Assembly (NCBI GenBank): GCA_030522415.1
Contig: CM060106.1
Coordinates: 24,258,074 to 24,322,073, forward strand
Direction of reading: 5' to 3'
DNA: 64,000 nucleotides
DNA from: Channallabes apus
Lineage: Eukaryota; Chordata; Actinopteri; Siluriformes; Clariidae
Shown: positions 29,313 through 40,106 of the stretch, one piece after another
How the letters are laid out: every line of letters starts with the position of its first letter
Numbering within the stretch: position 1 is the stretch's first letter
Translations under genes and position numbers: made by a program
The notes under the pieces: model-generated
Seen by the model: only the letters and a program-made list of their open reading frames with translations
The model's database searches: none
What the model was told of the DNA's origin: nothing

Positions 29313-31784
29313 GTGACCCAGATATTATCCTCCCGGACTGAGGTGGCAGAGATGTTACAGTGCCCCGAATTCTGCGCATATTCCGCCCAGATCAAACAGT
29401 CTCTCCATTCATGTTGTCAGCTACTACAATATGCTCGGAGGAACCTTCCAAGCTCTTGGACAGTCCGTTCTGCTTGCCTATTCAACTCGGGGTGGTAGCC
29501 TGACGTTAGGCTAACAGTGGTTCCCAATTTCTGGACAAAAGCTTTCCAGACCTGAGCGATGAATTGGGGAGCACGATCAGAAACAATATCCTCCGGGATA
29601 CCGTAGTTGAATAGGGTTTCTGCCACCTGGAAAATTGATGGGAGAGAGCTAAACAGAAGGAAACGACTTCCCTGATAAAATCGCTCCACCACTACGAGAA
29701 TAGTCGTGTGCCCTTTTGACACTGGCAGATCCGTCACAAAGTCCACAGCGATATGGGACCACGGTCTGTTAGGTGTGGGTAGGGGCATTAATTTACCAAC
29801 TGGCAACCTACGGGGGTTTTTGGTCGCTGCACATGTTGCACAAGATGAAACGATTTTCACGGTTTCCCGCAACTTTGGCCACCAGAACTTTGGTTCTAAG
29901 AGGTGGATGGTACGTGACACGCAGGGGTGACCAGACAAGCTCGTGTGAGCCGTGATCGTCACTCGCTCGCGTAGTGGCTCCGGAACGTATGCTCGATTCG
30001 GAGGACAGTCCCTGGGCGCGGGGTGTGACCATGTCAGTTGGGCTATCTCCGAATCGATGTCCCACACGATTGGAGCCACCACGAGTGTCAATGACAAGAT
30101 GTTTTTCGGATCTGGGTTTTGATCCGGCGTCGGATAGTAGCGGGATAATGCGTCTGCTTTTTTATTGCATAAGCCGGGGCGATACGTAATAATAAATTGG
30201 AAGCGCATGAAGAACAGCACCCATCGGGCTTGGCGAGAGTTTAGTCTTTTTGCTTGTTGGATGTACTTGAGATTCCGACGGTTGGTGAGTACAGTATAGG
30301 GGTGTTTAGCTCCCTACAACCAATGCCGCCACTCCTCTAACACTGTTTTTACTGCTAGCAGTTCTCTATTACCAATATCATAATTGCGTTCAGCAGGATT
30401 TAGTTTTCGTGAAAAGAAAGCACAGGGGTGGAGTGCCGTGACGTTGTGACCGTACCGCTCCCAGCCCCACCTCCGATGCATCGACTATGAAGGGCTTCTC
30501 CGGGTCAGGTAATTTTAGAATAGGTGCAGAAGTGAAAGCTCGTTTGAGACGCTGGAAAGAAGTGCGTGCTTCAAGCGGGAACTCGGCCAGTCGCTGTGGT
30601 TTCCCTTTTAACAAACTTGTGAGCTGCCACTGTGCTGAAGCCCGAATAAAACGTCTGTAGAAATTGGCGAACCCAAGAAAACTCTGTAGCGCCTTAACTG
30701 ACTTGGGTTCCGGCTATTGTTGCATTGCCTTGACCTTGGTCGCCTCCAACTCGACCCCCTGGGGTCCTATGCGATAGCCGAGAAATGCAATCTCCCGTTG
30801 ATGCAAATCACATTTCTCCGCCTTCGCACAGCCGACGAAGGACGGCGGTTACATGCCTGACATGCTCACCATATAACCGCGAGTATACCAAGATATCATC
30901 TAAGTATACTATACCATAACGGTTTAACATATGTCGAAACACATCATTCATGAACCCCTGAAAAAATGCAGGTGCGTTTCCCAGCCCATACGCCATCACG
31001 TTGTATTGGTAATGTCCGGATGTTGTGCTAAACGCAGTCTTACATTCATCGCCCTTATGAACACGTACGAGGTCGAGTTTGGTAAAGATAGAAGCGCCTC
31101 AGAGTTGGTCGATAGCGGCCGGGACCAGGGGCAGTGGGTGCTTATACAGTACTTTACTGTAATAGCATTTAGATAATCAATACAGGGCCTAAGGCCCCTG
31201 CATTTTTTTCAATTAAAAAAAATCCTGCTGAAGCTGGAGACATGGACCTACTGATGAGCCCCTGCTGGAGAGCCTCACTCACGTATTCCTCCATGGCACG
31301 GGTTTCCACCATGGACAATGGATAAATGTGCGAGCAAGGCGGTGTTTTCCCTGGCATGAGCTAAATCGCGCAGCCCCGCGGATGGTGGTGGGGGAAGTCA
31401 TGCTGCAGCCCTAACACTAAACACATCTTGAAATGCTTGGTACTCAGATGGCACAGTGATTGATATTTGGGCGCTTGAACTCTCAATGGTTGTTGTTTGG
31501 ACCATCAAAGTGGATGGTTTACAGGTTTTAGCGCATCTAGGAGCCCATGATGTGATGCGAGATTGTGCCCAATCGAAATTCGGATTGTGATAGCAGAGCC
31601 ACGGGAGACACAGCACGACGGACTGGTCGACCTGAGGGTAATTTGTTGTCACGGTCCCGGCGGTGCTCCACACAGCGGCCACCCAGTCCATCGCTGGACA
31701 TGTGAGCTGCTGTGTAACGAAACTAATCTTCTTTTTATCCGCGAGTTCTGGATAATCGGCAAGATAAAGCTCACAGGCCAGTAG
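29313..31784 (-). pseudogene. Decayed Gypsy retrotransposon (gag end to integrase)
   Basis: Right to left: a gag scrap (FVTQQLTCPAMDWVAAVW) joined directly to a protease end (LCLPWLCYHNPNFDWAQSRI); reverse transcriptase pieces ([34 protein letters not shown] with YLDD); RNase H ([13 protein letters not shown]); and an integrase with zinc finger (HTSLSGHPCVSRTIHLL ... CATCAATK) and core (VDFVTDLPVSKGHT, VSDRAPQFIAQVWK, then HPELNRQAERTVQELG). Frameshifts and stops separate most pieces, and the gag-protease join is an internal deletion. It belongs to a different Gypsy lineage from 21628-26805. No LTR pair or target duplication was found. Confidence 0.88.
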
Positions 31785-32406
31785 GAAACGTTTAAATCCT
31801 TCCAGATTCCCTGCATAGCATTTTAATCAACCCTCTGGGGTCCGTGCATGCATATATGTATTTTGAGGCGTTTTTCCCTGATGACGCCAATAAGAACTTA
31901 AATTACACTTTCAGTTTTGATCGTACAGACAAGATCTATATATTAATCGAATCTGTAAAGTGTCTACTGTTATTTGTATGCACACATGTTAAAAATAAAA
32001 CTTTGTGCATTAATAAAATAAAGAAAACAAACAGGGTGCGCTTTCAGCCGTCTCAGTCTCCGCGAAAATCTTTTTGAAACACGTCACTAAAATGAACTGT
32101 AACTCCGCAAATACTGCACAGACTGACATGAGAAATATATCTATAGAAAGCTTGAATTGTCTACTTTTACATTAACCAATTCAACTCGAAAACAAATAAT
32201 CCGTTTTTATGTAATCCGTATGAAAGTAAGGAGTGGTACAGATTCTCCTGTATCGGCTCATTACAGCTAATGTGCTCCCGCCTCCCTGAGTGCGCGTTGT
32301 TCATATGGAAATGAACTGAGATGAGCCAGGTAATCATGTACACGCCCCCATGGCATAAAACAACAAGCTTCATCATAGAGTTACTTACTTTTTCTGCATT
32401 TGAATG
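31785..32406 (+). other. Probable piggyBac 5' end and leader
   Basis: TTAA at 31828-31831 is followed by tcaaccctctggggtcc, which fits a piggyBac target and terminal CCC. No ORF precedes the ATG at 32407. The terminus is a suggestion only. Confidence 0.4.
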
Positions 32407-32561
32407 ATGGCACGCTACACGGGTGAAGAAGCACTTCAGATGGTTCTGGACAGCGATGAAGAATTTACTTTTTCATCAGAGGAAGAGCAAGACTCAGACG
32501 AGCAACGTCTTTATTTTGAACAACGTCTGGACTCAATGGAGGATGTAATTCCTGACGAGTA
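32407..32561 (+). pseudogene. piggyBac transposase, first exon
   Basis: ATG opens MARYTGEEALQMVLDSDEEF, then a run of Ser/Glu and YFEQRLDSMEDV, the acidic N-terminus found in fish piggyBac (PGBD4-like) transposases. The frame ends at GACGA|GTAAGT, a good splice donor. A possible next exon lies at 37463-37543 (acceptor tttgtttag, donor cga|gtaagt), but its frame is uncertain. A Tc1 relic and an L1 are inserted in the presumed intron. The catalytic DDD region was not found. Confidence 0.6.
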
Positions 32562-32669
32562 AGTCTTTTATTCTCACCATCATTGCTCTATATTTTATAT
32601 GTACATTTGGAAAAAGCCCGCAATAAAATCTGATTACGATCTGTCTAAAGTTTTATTTATATATATATA

Positions 32670-33494
32670 CTCAGCAGAAAAAGAAACGTCCTCTGACTTT
32701 CAACTGTTTTTACTTTCAGTAAACTTAATGTGTAAATATTTGTATGAACACTAAGAGTTAACACTAAAAGAGACAACACCATAAGACATAAACTAAAAAT
32801 GTTTCACAATGTGTCCCTGAATGAAGGGAGGCTCAAAATCAAAAGTACCAGTCAGTATCTGGTGGCCACCAGCTGCTTGAAGTACGGCAGTGCATCTCCT
32901 CCTCATGGACTGGACCAGATTTGTCAGTTATTGCGGACAGTCTGAGCACTGATGGAGAAGGGATTGTGTGTTCCTGGTGTGACTCGGGCATTTGTTGTGG
33001 CCATCCTGTACCTGTCACGCAGGTGTGATATTCGGATGTACCCATCCTGTGCAGGTGTTGTTACACGTCGTCTTCCACTGCGAGGATGATCAGTTGTCCT
33101 TCCTGTCTCCCTGTAGCGCTGTCTTAGGCGTCTCACAGTGCCGACATGGCAATTTATTGCCCTATAGCCACATCAGCAGTCCTCATGCTGCCCTGCAGCA
33201 TGCCTAATGCACGTTCACGCAGATGAGCAGGGACCCTGGGCATCTTTCTTTGGGTGTTTTTCACAGTCTGTAGACGAGTCTCTTTAGTGTCCTGCGTTTT
33301 TAGAACTTTGACCTTAAATGCCTACTTTCTGTAAGCTGTTAAGGTCTTAACGACCATTCCACAGGTGCATGTTAATTAATTGATTATGGTTAATTGAACA
33401 TGTATGGAAAACATTGTTTAAACCCTTTACAATGAAGATCTGTAAAGTTATTTGGATTTTTACAACATTATTGTAAAAAGGGACGCTTTTATGT
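32670..33494 (-). mobile_element. Internally deleted Tc1-like transposon, second copy
   Basis: The left end CTCAGCAGAAAAAGAAACG follows TA. The minus strand encodes an N-terminal domain (MRRLRQRYRETGRTTDHPRS, GRRRVTTPAQDGYIRISHL, ISAQTVRNN) and then skips the DDE core to a C-terminal scrap (LVQSMRRRCTAVLQAAGGH). It shares termini and deletion point with 8499-9250. The right end is decayed (gggacgcttttatg). Confidence 0.75.
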
Positions 33495-33618
33495 ATATAT
33501 ATAGTATACGTGTTTTGTATTGTTTATCCCCTGTTTCAAATTGTCAAATTGTTCACCAGCTGTTGTTTGCGAATGATTGTATGCGCAATCATTCGCAATT
33601 CTTCAAGTTTCAATTTTC

Positions 33619-36600
33619 TTTTTTTTAAAAAAATATTTTTATTGATTTTAACAGGGATAAAACAGGGTAAACATGTAAAATTTTAATGCAGGTTTTATAA
33701 TTCCCTTATAAACCCTATAGCACCCACCCCGTCCCTCCCCGACTCCAAGCCAGTTTTACAAGGATATGAAAGGCTAAACGCCAGGCATTGAGAGAAACCA
33801 AAAAGGAAAAAAGAATATGGAGCTGGAAGTTTTTTGGTTCTACGTGCAAAAAAAAAAAAAATAAATAGGAATAAAAAGGGGAAAGAAAGCAAACAAACAA
33901 GTAATTAAATAAGACAGGAATCAAACTATAAATGTATATGAAAAAAGTGAAGGAAGGGCCCCCACACCTGTTGAAATTTAAAGTCTGAGTAATGAATTGA
34001 GTAGTGAATCTTCTCCAGGGACAGACAGGACATGATATCCCTGAGCCACTGGGCGTGAGTGGGTGACGTGGCATCCTTCCACTTGAATAAAAGAGAACGC
34101 CTGGCCAGGAGTGTCGCAAAAGATAACAATCTCTTTTTGGCTGGACTTAGACTCTTACCCTCTTCTCCAGTGACACCAAAAAGAGCAATCAGAGGGTCTG
34201 GTTCAAGATTGCAATTCAATATGAAGGACAGGGTCTTAAAAACATCCCTCCAGAATTTTTCCAAATTCGGGCATGTCTAGTACATATGGATAAGAGACGC
34301 CTCTCCACTTTTACATTTATTACAGCAAGGATCAATGTCTGGGTAGAAACGGGAAAGTTTAAGTTTGGAGAAATGAGCCCTGTGTACAACCTTAAACTGT
34401 AATAAAGAGTGGCGGGCACATAAGGAGGTTGAGTTGATAAGTTTAAGAATTGAATTCCAAGTATCATCTGATAGTGACAAATTTAAATCCTTCTCCCAAG
34501 CAGTTTTAATTTTACACAGAGGGGTGTGACTCGAAGCCGTCAATCCACCATAAATAGTGGATATTAGGCCTTTACGCAGCGGGGACAAACAGAGGAGATT
34601 GTCTAGAATGTTTGCAGCAGGAGCCTCAGGGAAATTTGGTATTACAGAGCGAATAAAGTGTCTTACTTGCAGATATCTGAAAAAATGAGAATTGGGTAGG
34701 TTAAACCTTTCGGAAAGCTGTTCAAATGATGCAAACTTATGGTCAACGAACAGGTCTTTGCAAAGCTTGATGCCCTTATCGTACCATTCCTGAAACACTG
34801 AGTCATGTAAAGAAGGCTGGAAGAGATGGTTAGAGACGATAGGACTGGACAGAGAAAAGCCCAGAAGACCGCTGTGCTTTCTGAACTGAGCCCACACTCT
34901 CAAGGTATGCACCACTACTGAGTTATTGATTAATTTAATTGAGGGGATGGGGAGAGCAGATCCAAGGAGTGCAGAGACAGAGAGATTTTTGATAGACTTT
35001 ATCTCCATTTCCACCCAGGCAGGCCGCTTAGGTTGGTTATGAAAATATGACCAAAAGATGACAGATCGAATGTTTGCTGCCCAGTAGTAGAAACGAAAAT
35101 TAGGTAGAGCCATGCCACCGTCTCTTTTAGATCTTTGAAGTAGGGACTTATTCAATCGTGGATGTTTACCTTTCCAAAGGTAAGAAGATATAATTGAGTC
35201 TAACGCGCCAAAGTAAGATTTGGGAATAAAAACAGGTACAGACTGAAAGAGATATAAAAATTTAGGGAGAATACTCATTTTAATGGCATTAATGCGGCCC
35301 ACCAGGGACATGGACAGTGGTGACCATCGTCCCAAGTCCTTTCTTGTTTGGTTCAACAACCTAATAAAATTTTCTTTAAAGAGGTGTTTATGTTTCCTTG
35401 TGATTGTAATACCAAGATAGGTAAACTGATTTTTCACTATGTTGAATGGAAAATTGTGCATACCAGTTGTTACTGCTGTATTATCTAGCAAAAAAAGTTC
35501 ACTTTTGTGCAAATTTAATTTATATCCTGAAAAATAGCTAAATTCCCTGAGCAATGACAGCACAGGTGGCAGAGAGGAGACTGGATTCGATAAAAAAAGT
35601 AGAAGATCATCTGCATAAAGGGAAACTTTATGTTCTTCTCCCTGCCTCCAAATCCCAGATATATTTCTACAGCTTCGGAATGCAATTGCTAGTGGCTCAA
35701 TGGCGAGGTTAAAGAGCAATGGGCTAAGGGGACACCCCTGACGAGTTCCCCGCTGAATACTGAATGGTTGAGACTGTTGAGCATTTGTCAGAACTGAGGC
35801 AGTAGGGCTTGAATATAATAATTTAACCCAAGTGATAAAACTTGGACCAAAATTGAATTTTTCTAAAGCCCTGAATAAATACTCCCATTCCACACGATCA
35901 AAAGCCTTTTCAGCATCCAAAGAAAGGACACACTCAGGGGTCTCCTCTGATGGTGTGTACAAGATATCCATAAGGCGTCGAATGTTAAAGTAAGAATAAC
36001 GATTTTTAACAAAACCGGTCTGGTCCTCAGATATAATTGAGGGTAGAACATTCTCTAATCTACGAGCCAAGACTTTAGCAAGGATTTTAACATCCACATT
36101 AAGAAGAGAGATTGGTCTATATGAGGAGCACTCTGTTGGGTCCTTATCCTTCTTTGCTATGAGGGTGATGCGAGCCTCATTAAATGACGCAGGCATCTTA
36201 CCTTGCTTGAAAGATTCAGATAGAACCAAAGCTAGTTGTGGTGCAAGGTATGAGGAGAATGATTTAAAAAACTCTGCAGGGAACCCGTCAGGACCCGGGG
36301 ACTTACCAGATTGCAATGAGGAGATAGCTGAACTGATTTCCTCTTGTGATATGGGCTCTTCTAATCTTAATCTAGAATCAGGGGACAGTGTTGGGATATT
36401 TAGTTGAGTCAAGAAATTTTTAACTGAACTATGGTCCTTTGGGAACTCAGAAGTATATAATCGAGAATAAAAATTCCTGAATGCATCATTAATTTTAGAA
36501 TGGTCCGTAGTGATGGTACCATCCTCCATCCGAATTTTCGTAATTTGTTGCTGTGCTCTAAATCCTTTTAACTGATTAGCTAAAAGTTTCCCAGATTTGT

Positions 36601-37439
36601 CACCATGAATGTAAAATTGGCTCCTACTCTTTAATAATTGACGTTCAATTACATGCGTTGAAATAAGTTCAAACTTAGTTTGCACTTCTACGCGTTTTTT
36701 ATAGAGATCGGGGTTTTTAAATAGAGCATACTGCTGGTCAATTTCTTTAATTTGGTTGGTCAAATCTTTTCGTTCTTTATATGCCTTCCTTTTCATATTT
36801 GCAGTGTATGAAATTATCTGTCCCCTGAGGTAGGCTTTCAGAGCATCCCAAACAACTAAACGTGACACTTCAGGTGTTTCATTTGTGGTGAAGAAAAAAA
36901 ACTATCTGGTCTTCCATAAATTTTACAAAATCGTCCTCCATCAGTAACGATGAATTAAAGCGCCAATGTTTAGTAACTTGAGGGAGATCGGGGAGTTTTA
37001 TAGACATAACAACTGGAGCATGATCTGATATCACAATGCTCTGATAAGCACAAGAAGTAACCATTGGGATCAGTTGATTATCTATAAAGAAATAATCAAT
37101 TCTGGAGAAAGTATGGTGAACATGTGAGAAAAAGGAGTATTCTCTCTTTTTTGGATTAAGGAAGCGCCATATGTCAGAGATACCAAAGCTGCAGAAATAG
37201 GACTGAAGTAGCGTGGCGGATTTACTCAGAGGTATAGGATTGGGAGATGACCTGTCAAGTGATGGATCTAAACAGCAGTTAAAGTCTCCCCCTAATATGA
37301 GAGAGTATGAGCTCAGATCAGGTAGAAGAGAGAATAAATGTTCAAAGAAGGGGGCATCGTCATAATTAGGGGCATATAAATTAGCCAACACTACATTAGT
37401 ATTAAATAACTTCCCTGAAACAATGATATAACGACCTTA
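33619..37439 (-). mobile_element. 5'-truncated L1-type LINE with target duplication
   Basis: 3.8 kb, flanked by the 12-bp duplication gtttcaattttc (33607-33618 and 37440-37451). The 3' end is A-rich. It inserted into the piggyBac region. Most of ORF2 remains, with one frameshift and one stop. Confidence 0.9.
33926..37435 (-). pseudogene. L1-type ORF2 (endonuclease end, RT, C-terminal domain), two lesions
   Basis: The right end reads YIIVSGKLFNTNVVLANLYA and LILGGDFNCCLDPSLDRSS, then SRIDYFFI and VISDHAPVVMSI: the later motifs of the endonuclease. A T run on the minus strand (36891-36898 region) has a one-base shift joining QIVFF to the next frame. The reverse transcriptase follows, with GKSPGPDGFPAEFFK, SYRPISLLNVDVKILAKVLA, SLDAEKAFDRVEW, RQGCPLSPLLFNLAIEPLA and the catalytic YADD in KVSLYADDLLLFLS. 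At 34277-34279 a TAG replaces the Trp expected after HMY. The same frame then continues (TCPNLEKFWRDVF...) to the stop near 33926. Otherwise it is open over about 1150 codons. The family resembles fish L1/Tx1. Confidence 0.9.
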
Positions 37440-37462
37440 GTTTCAATTTTCGTTTTTGTTTA

Positions 37463-37543
37463 GGACTGTGGCTGCATCGCCGGCGCCGTGCACAAGAAAG
37501 ACACGTTCAAGTGTCGTTCAATTTTGAGTTCGCTGGAGAACCA
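37463..37543 (+). other. Possible exon between splice-like signals
   Basis: Acceptor-like ttttgtttag precedes and donor-like cga|gtaagt follows an 81-bp stretch open in one frame (LHRRRRAQERHVQVSFNFEF). It may be a piggyBac exon; the frame does not join cleanly to 32561, so it is tentative. Confidence 0.25.
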
Positions 37544-37784
37544 CGAGTAAGTGCACATTCAGTATAACGTATAACTATATTATATAAATATATAATACAA
37601 TATTATAATACAATAATATATATATATTCATCATAGTAAATTGTAGTGTATTGTAGAAAATGTAGTACAGTATTGGTAAAGTCATTTGTTCTAAACAACT
37701 GCAGTAAATAATATAAGGTACTATAAAACATCTTCATGAAAGTTTCTGTCTGTCTGTACCACCATCCACACTGCCTATACAGGA

Positions 37785-37914
37785 TACACTGTGCAGAGAA
37801 GGGTGAAAACACAAACTGGATGGAGGACAATGAGTTTTCCATGTCCTGCACCAGTGACTGCCTACAACCAGCACATGGGGGGTGTTGATCTGTCTGATCA
37901 GCTGATCCAATACT
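37785..37914 (+). pseudogene. piggyBac transposase, piece ending at QLIQY
   Basis: The frame gives VQRRVKTQTGWRTMSFPCPA, VTAYNQHMGGVDLSDQLIQY. The block YNxxMGGVDLxDQ is a piggyBac hallmark containing the last catalytic Asp. At 37914 it stops abruptly and runs into an otogelin-family exon. The missing continuation (YTTQHKTMKW...) is found 1.84 kb away at 39752. The bases tact are present at both edges (37911-37914, 39752-39755). Confidence 0.85.
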
Positions 37915-38054
37915 TCATTGATAGCTGGCAGATTCCCAACACCACAAGTTATGTTAGCCAGATTAGGAGGAGGAAAGTTAATTGCTCTATAAATGACTGT
38001 TCTGACTGCCTCAACATGCTCAACAACCTCACTTTTACTGCCTGTCATTCTTAT
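37915..38054 (+). CDS. Otogelin-family exon, start of C8 domain (left end broken)
   Basis: The frame reads IDSWQIPNTTSYVSQIRRRK, VNCSINDCSDCLNMLNNLTF, TACHSY, the linker and start of a C8 domain as in otogelin, mucins and von Willebrand factor. It ends at tcttat|gtatgt, a good donor. The join to 38189 reads HSY-VPP without a gap. There is no convincing acceptor on the left: the frame is open straight into piggyBac sequence. The first half of this exon appears to be 41872-41951. Confidence 0.82.
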
Positions 38055-38136
38055 GTATGTAACATGCACAATGTAAAGCTTAATGACGTTTCTAACCATT
38101 GTAAGTTAAATGTTATAATATGCCTTTAGGTGTGTT

Positions 38137-38143
38137 TGTAAAC

Positions 38144-38181
<38 letters not shown>
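38137..38181. repeat. (GT)n microsatellite inside a 134-bp intron
   Basis: More than twenty GT units end just before the acceptor tattttag; length changes could affect splicing. Confidence 0.9.
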
Positions 38182-38183
<2 letters not shown>

Positions 38184-38188
38184 TTTAG

Positions 38189-38327
38189 GTTCCGCCAACT
38201 GTATTTTGTGATATATGGGTACGAGATGCAGAATATGTGAATAACCCTTGCGTGGCTCTTGCTGCATACGTTGCCTCCTGCCACAAATTCAACATCTGTA
38301 TCGAGTGGAGAAGCCCAGACTACTGCC
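38189..38327 (+). CDS. Otogelin-family exon, rest of C8 domain
   Basis: After acceptor tattttag the 139-bp exon encodes [46 protein letters not shown], the cysteine-rich second half of a C8 domain. Donor cc|gtatgt leaves phase 1, matching the next exon at 38978 (Cys then Pro). In otogelin, a secreted glycoprotein of the inner-ear tectorial and otolithic membranes, C8 follows a VWD domain and precedes TIL. I judge OTOG or OTOGL from memory and cannot tell which. Confidence 0.85.
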
Positions 38328-38400
38328 GTATGTTTAAACACACAAACACAATTAAAATTGGAAAGCCCAAATGTGACAGCATGCTCTTTAAATTTTCACA

Positions 38401-38428
38401 AAAGAAAGAAAGAAAGAAAGAAAGAAAA
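38401..38428. repeat. (GAAA)n microsatellite
   Basis: Five or six gaaa units in the intron after 38327. Confidence 0.85.
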
Positions 38429-38621
38429 AGAAATTTCAGAGATTTCTGAAAGTTTTTAAAGTTTCTTAAGTGTATTAATCAAACTTTTTTTATCTCAAAG
38501 TTTCTCGATGTACAAGCTTTGTGTAAATAATAGGGATGTAACAGAATTGCAAATACCGTCGTACCGCAATAACATTTTATTTCGATAATACCGTGGTCGC
38601 ATGACGATAAAATGATAGGTC

Positions 38622-38958
38622 TTCTGAGAAAAGTTTGCTCAGGCGAATGGAGCGAACGGGAGGTAGCAGGAACTACATTTCCCATCAGCCCAGGCGTGGC
38701 CATCATCCTTTGGGGTCTGTTATCGCTACAGATCCAGTAATGCGCACATCCGATTTAAAACCCGCTTACTCCGTAATGATTAATTACTCTTTCCATCTCT
38801 TTTCCTTTGCCGCTAATAGCAGCACCCGCGACTTCCGCATTACTGGATCTGTAGCGACAACAGACCGCAAAGGATGATGGCCACGCCTGGGCTGATGGGA
38901 ATTGTAGTTCCTGCTACCTCCCGTTCGCTCCATTCGCCTGAGCAAACTTTCCTCAGAA
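38622..38958. mobile_element. Foldback MITE with 123-bp inverted arms, in an intron
   Basis: The arm 38622-38744 (ttctgagaaaagtttgctca...) is an inverted copy of 38836-38958 with a few mismatches; the spacer is 91 bp. It is non-coding, and ends 19 bp before the acceptor of the exon at 38978. Upstream, 38529-38610 looks like another DNA-transposon end. Confidence 0.85.
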
Positions 38959-38977
38959 TTAATGATTTTTTTTGTAG

Positions 38978-39166
38978 CATTTGTGTGTCCTGGGACATTG
39001 CAATACCAGGCATGTCTGCCTGCTTGCACAGCTCCTTCATGTCCTAATAAGGAGATGGATTATGATGCAGTACAGTGTTCAGGCATTTCTGAGGGATGTA
39101 TATGTCAAGAGGGAACTTTACTTCATCGACCATACTCTGCCCTCTGCATCTCGCCTGTAATGTGTG
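38978..39166 (+). CDS. Otogelin-family exon, TIL domain
   Basis: After acceptor tttttttgtag the 189-bp exon encodes FVCPGTLQYQACLPACTAPS, CPNKEMDYDAVQCSGISEGC, ICQEGTLLHRPYSALCISPV, MC: a trypsin-inhibitor-like (TIL) cysteine-rich domain, which normally follows C8. Both ends are phase 1. The donor tgtg|gtatgt joins in frame with the exon at 42177, giving MC-AC-TDSFG, so that exon is its natural partner although 3 kb of other material lies between. No lesion is visible. Confidence 0.87.
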
Positions 39167-39427
39167 GTATGTTTTTTCTCCCGTTTCTCTCATCTTTTTC
39201 ATGCTATAGAACAAAAAAGGTTTTGATGGGTCAACAAATAAAACATTTTAAGTCAATATTTTGAATTAAATCACCATTAATTTGTAAAAAAAACAACAAC
39301 AAAAAAAACATTTAAAGCAAAAGTAAATGTGAGTAACTAAATAAAATTTGTATTTTATTAAAATTTTTTATTTCATTAACAATGATTACTAATGATTTAC
39401 TAGCTCACAGTTTTGTAGTTCACATCA

Positions 39428-39751
39428 AGTTCCCTTTTAAAAGCTACACTCGATGTTGCGTGAAAACATCGTGAAATTTGGAATCAACATATTTTTCCTT
39501 TAAAATGATACATTTTCTCGGATTAAACTTTTGATCTGTCATCTATGTTCTATTCTGAATAAAATATTGGGTTTTAAAATAAGAATTGGGTTACGCACGT
39601 GAACATCGTGTTTTTTGTGTGAATTATTTATGACACCGATCTGCCTCCATAGTCCAGACACTTGCAGTGCGGCGGAGTTGGTATTCTCGTTTCCATAGCG
39701 TTTTCACGCAGCATCGAGTGTAGCTTTTGAAAGGGAATGTCTCGGGTTACT
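39428..39751. mobile_element. DIRS relic: end-joined inverted sequences
   Basis: agttcccttttaaaagctac at 39428 and its inverted form gtagcttttgaaagggaatg near 39718-39740 match the termini and internal complementary region of the DIRS element at 57955-63082, including the stretch gcgttttcacgcagcatcga and the join gtctcgggttact. A piece of a different repeat (39586-39652, matching the end of 52121-54536) lies inside. The right end abuts the resumed piggyBac frame. Confidence 0.7.
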
Positions 39752-40106
39752 TACTACACCACACAGCACAAAACAATGAAGTGGTAAAGAAAGCTATTTC
39801 TCTTCTTCTTGGACATTGCTGCCACCAATGCTTTCATTGTACACAAAGATCTTTATGGCACTATGAACCACAAGGAGTTTATGGAAGAACTAATTGCAGA
39901 GCTGTGTGGTGTGCCACAGAATAAAGTAACACCAAAACGGATCAGTGCTCACCATGTGCCAGCTGCCATTGCTCATTGAGCTGTGCGCTTTGCAAAGCAA
40001 AGCATGGTAAGAGGCAGGACACGCCTTGGAAATGCGAGGCCTGTGATGTTCACTTGTGTGTTCGGGTCAAAAGGAACTGTTTCCTGGAGTGGCACAATAA
40101 GTTGTA
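39752..40106 (+). pseudogene. piggyBac transposase, C-terminal part with cysteine-rich domain
   Basis: The frame resumes TTQHKTMKW, then RKLFLFFLDIAATNAFIVHK, DLYGTMNHKEFMEELIAELC and GVPQNKVTPKRISAHHVPA. After a shift comes a zinc-binding C-terminus (CALCKAKH, TPWKCEACDVHLCV, NCFLEWHNK), ending at the stop 40104-40106. It is the direct continuation of 37785-37914. One stop after TMKW and a frameshift near 39980 show that the copy is dead. Confidence 0.87.
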
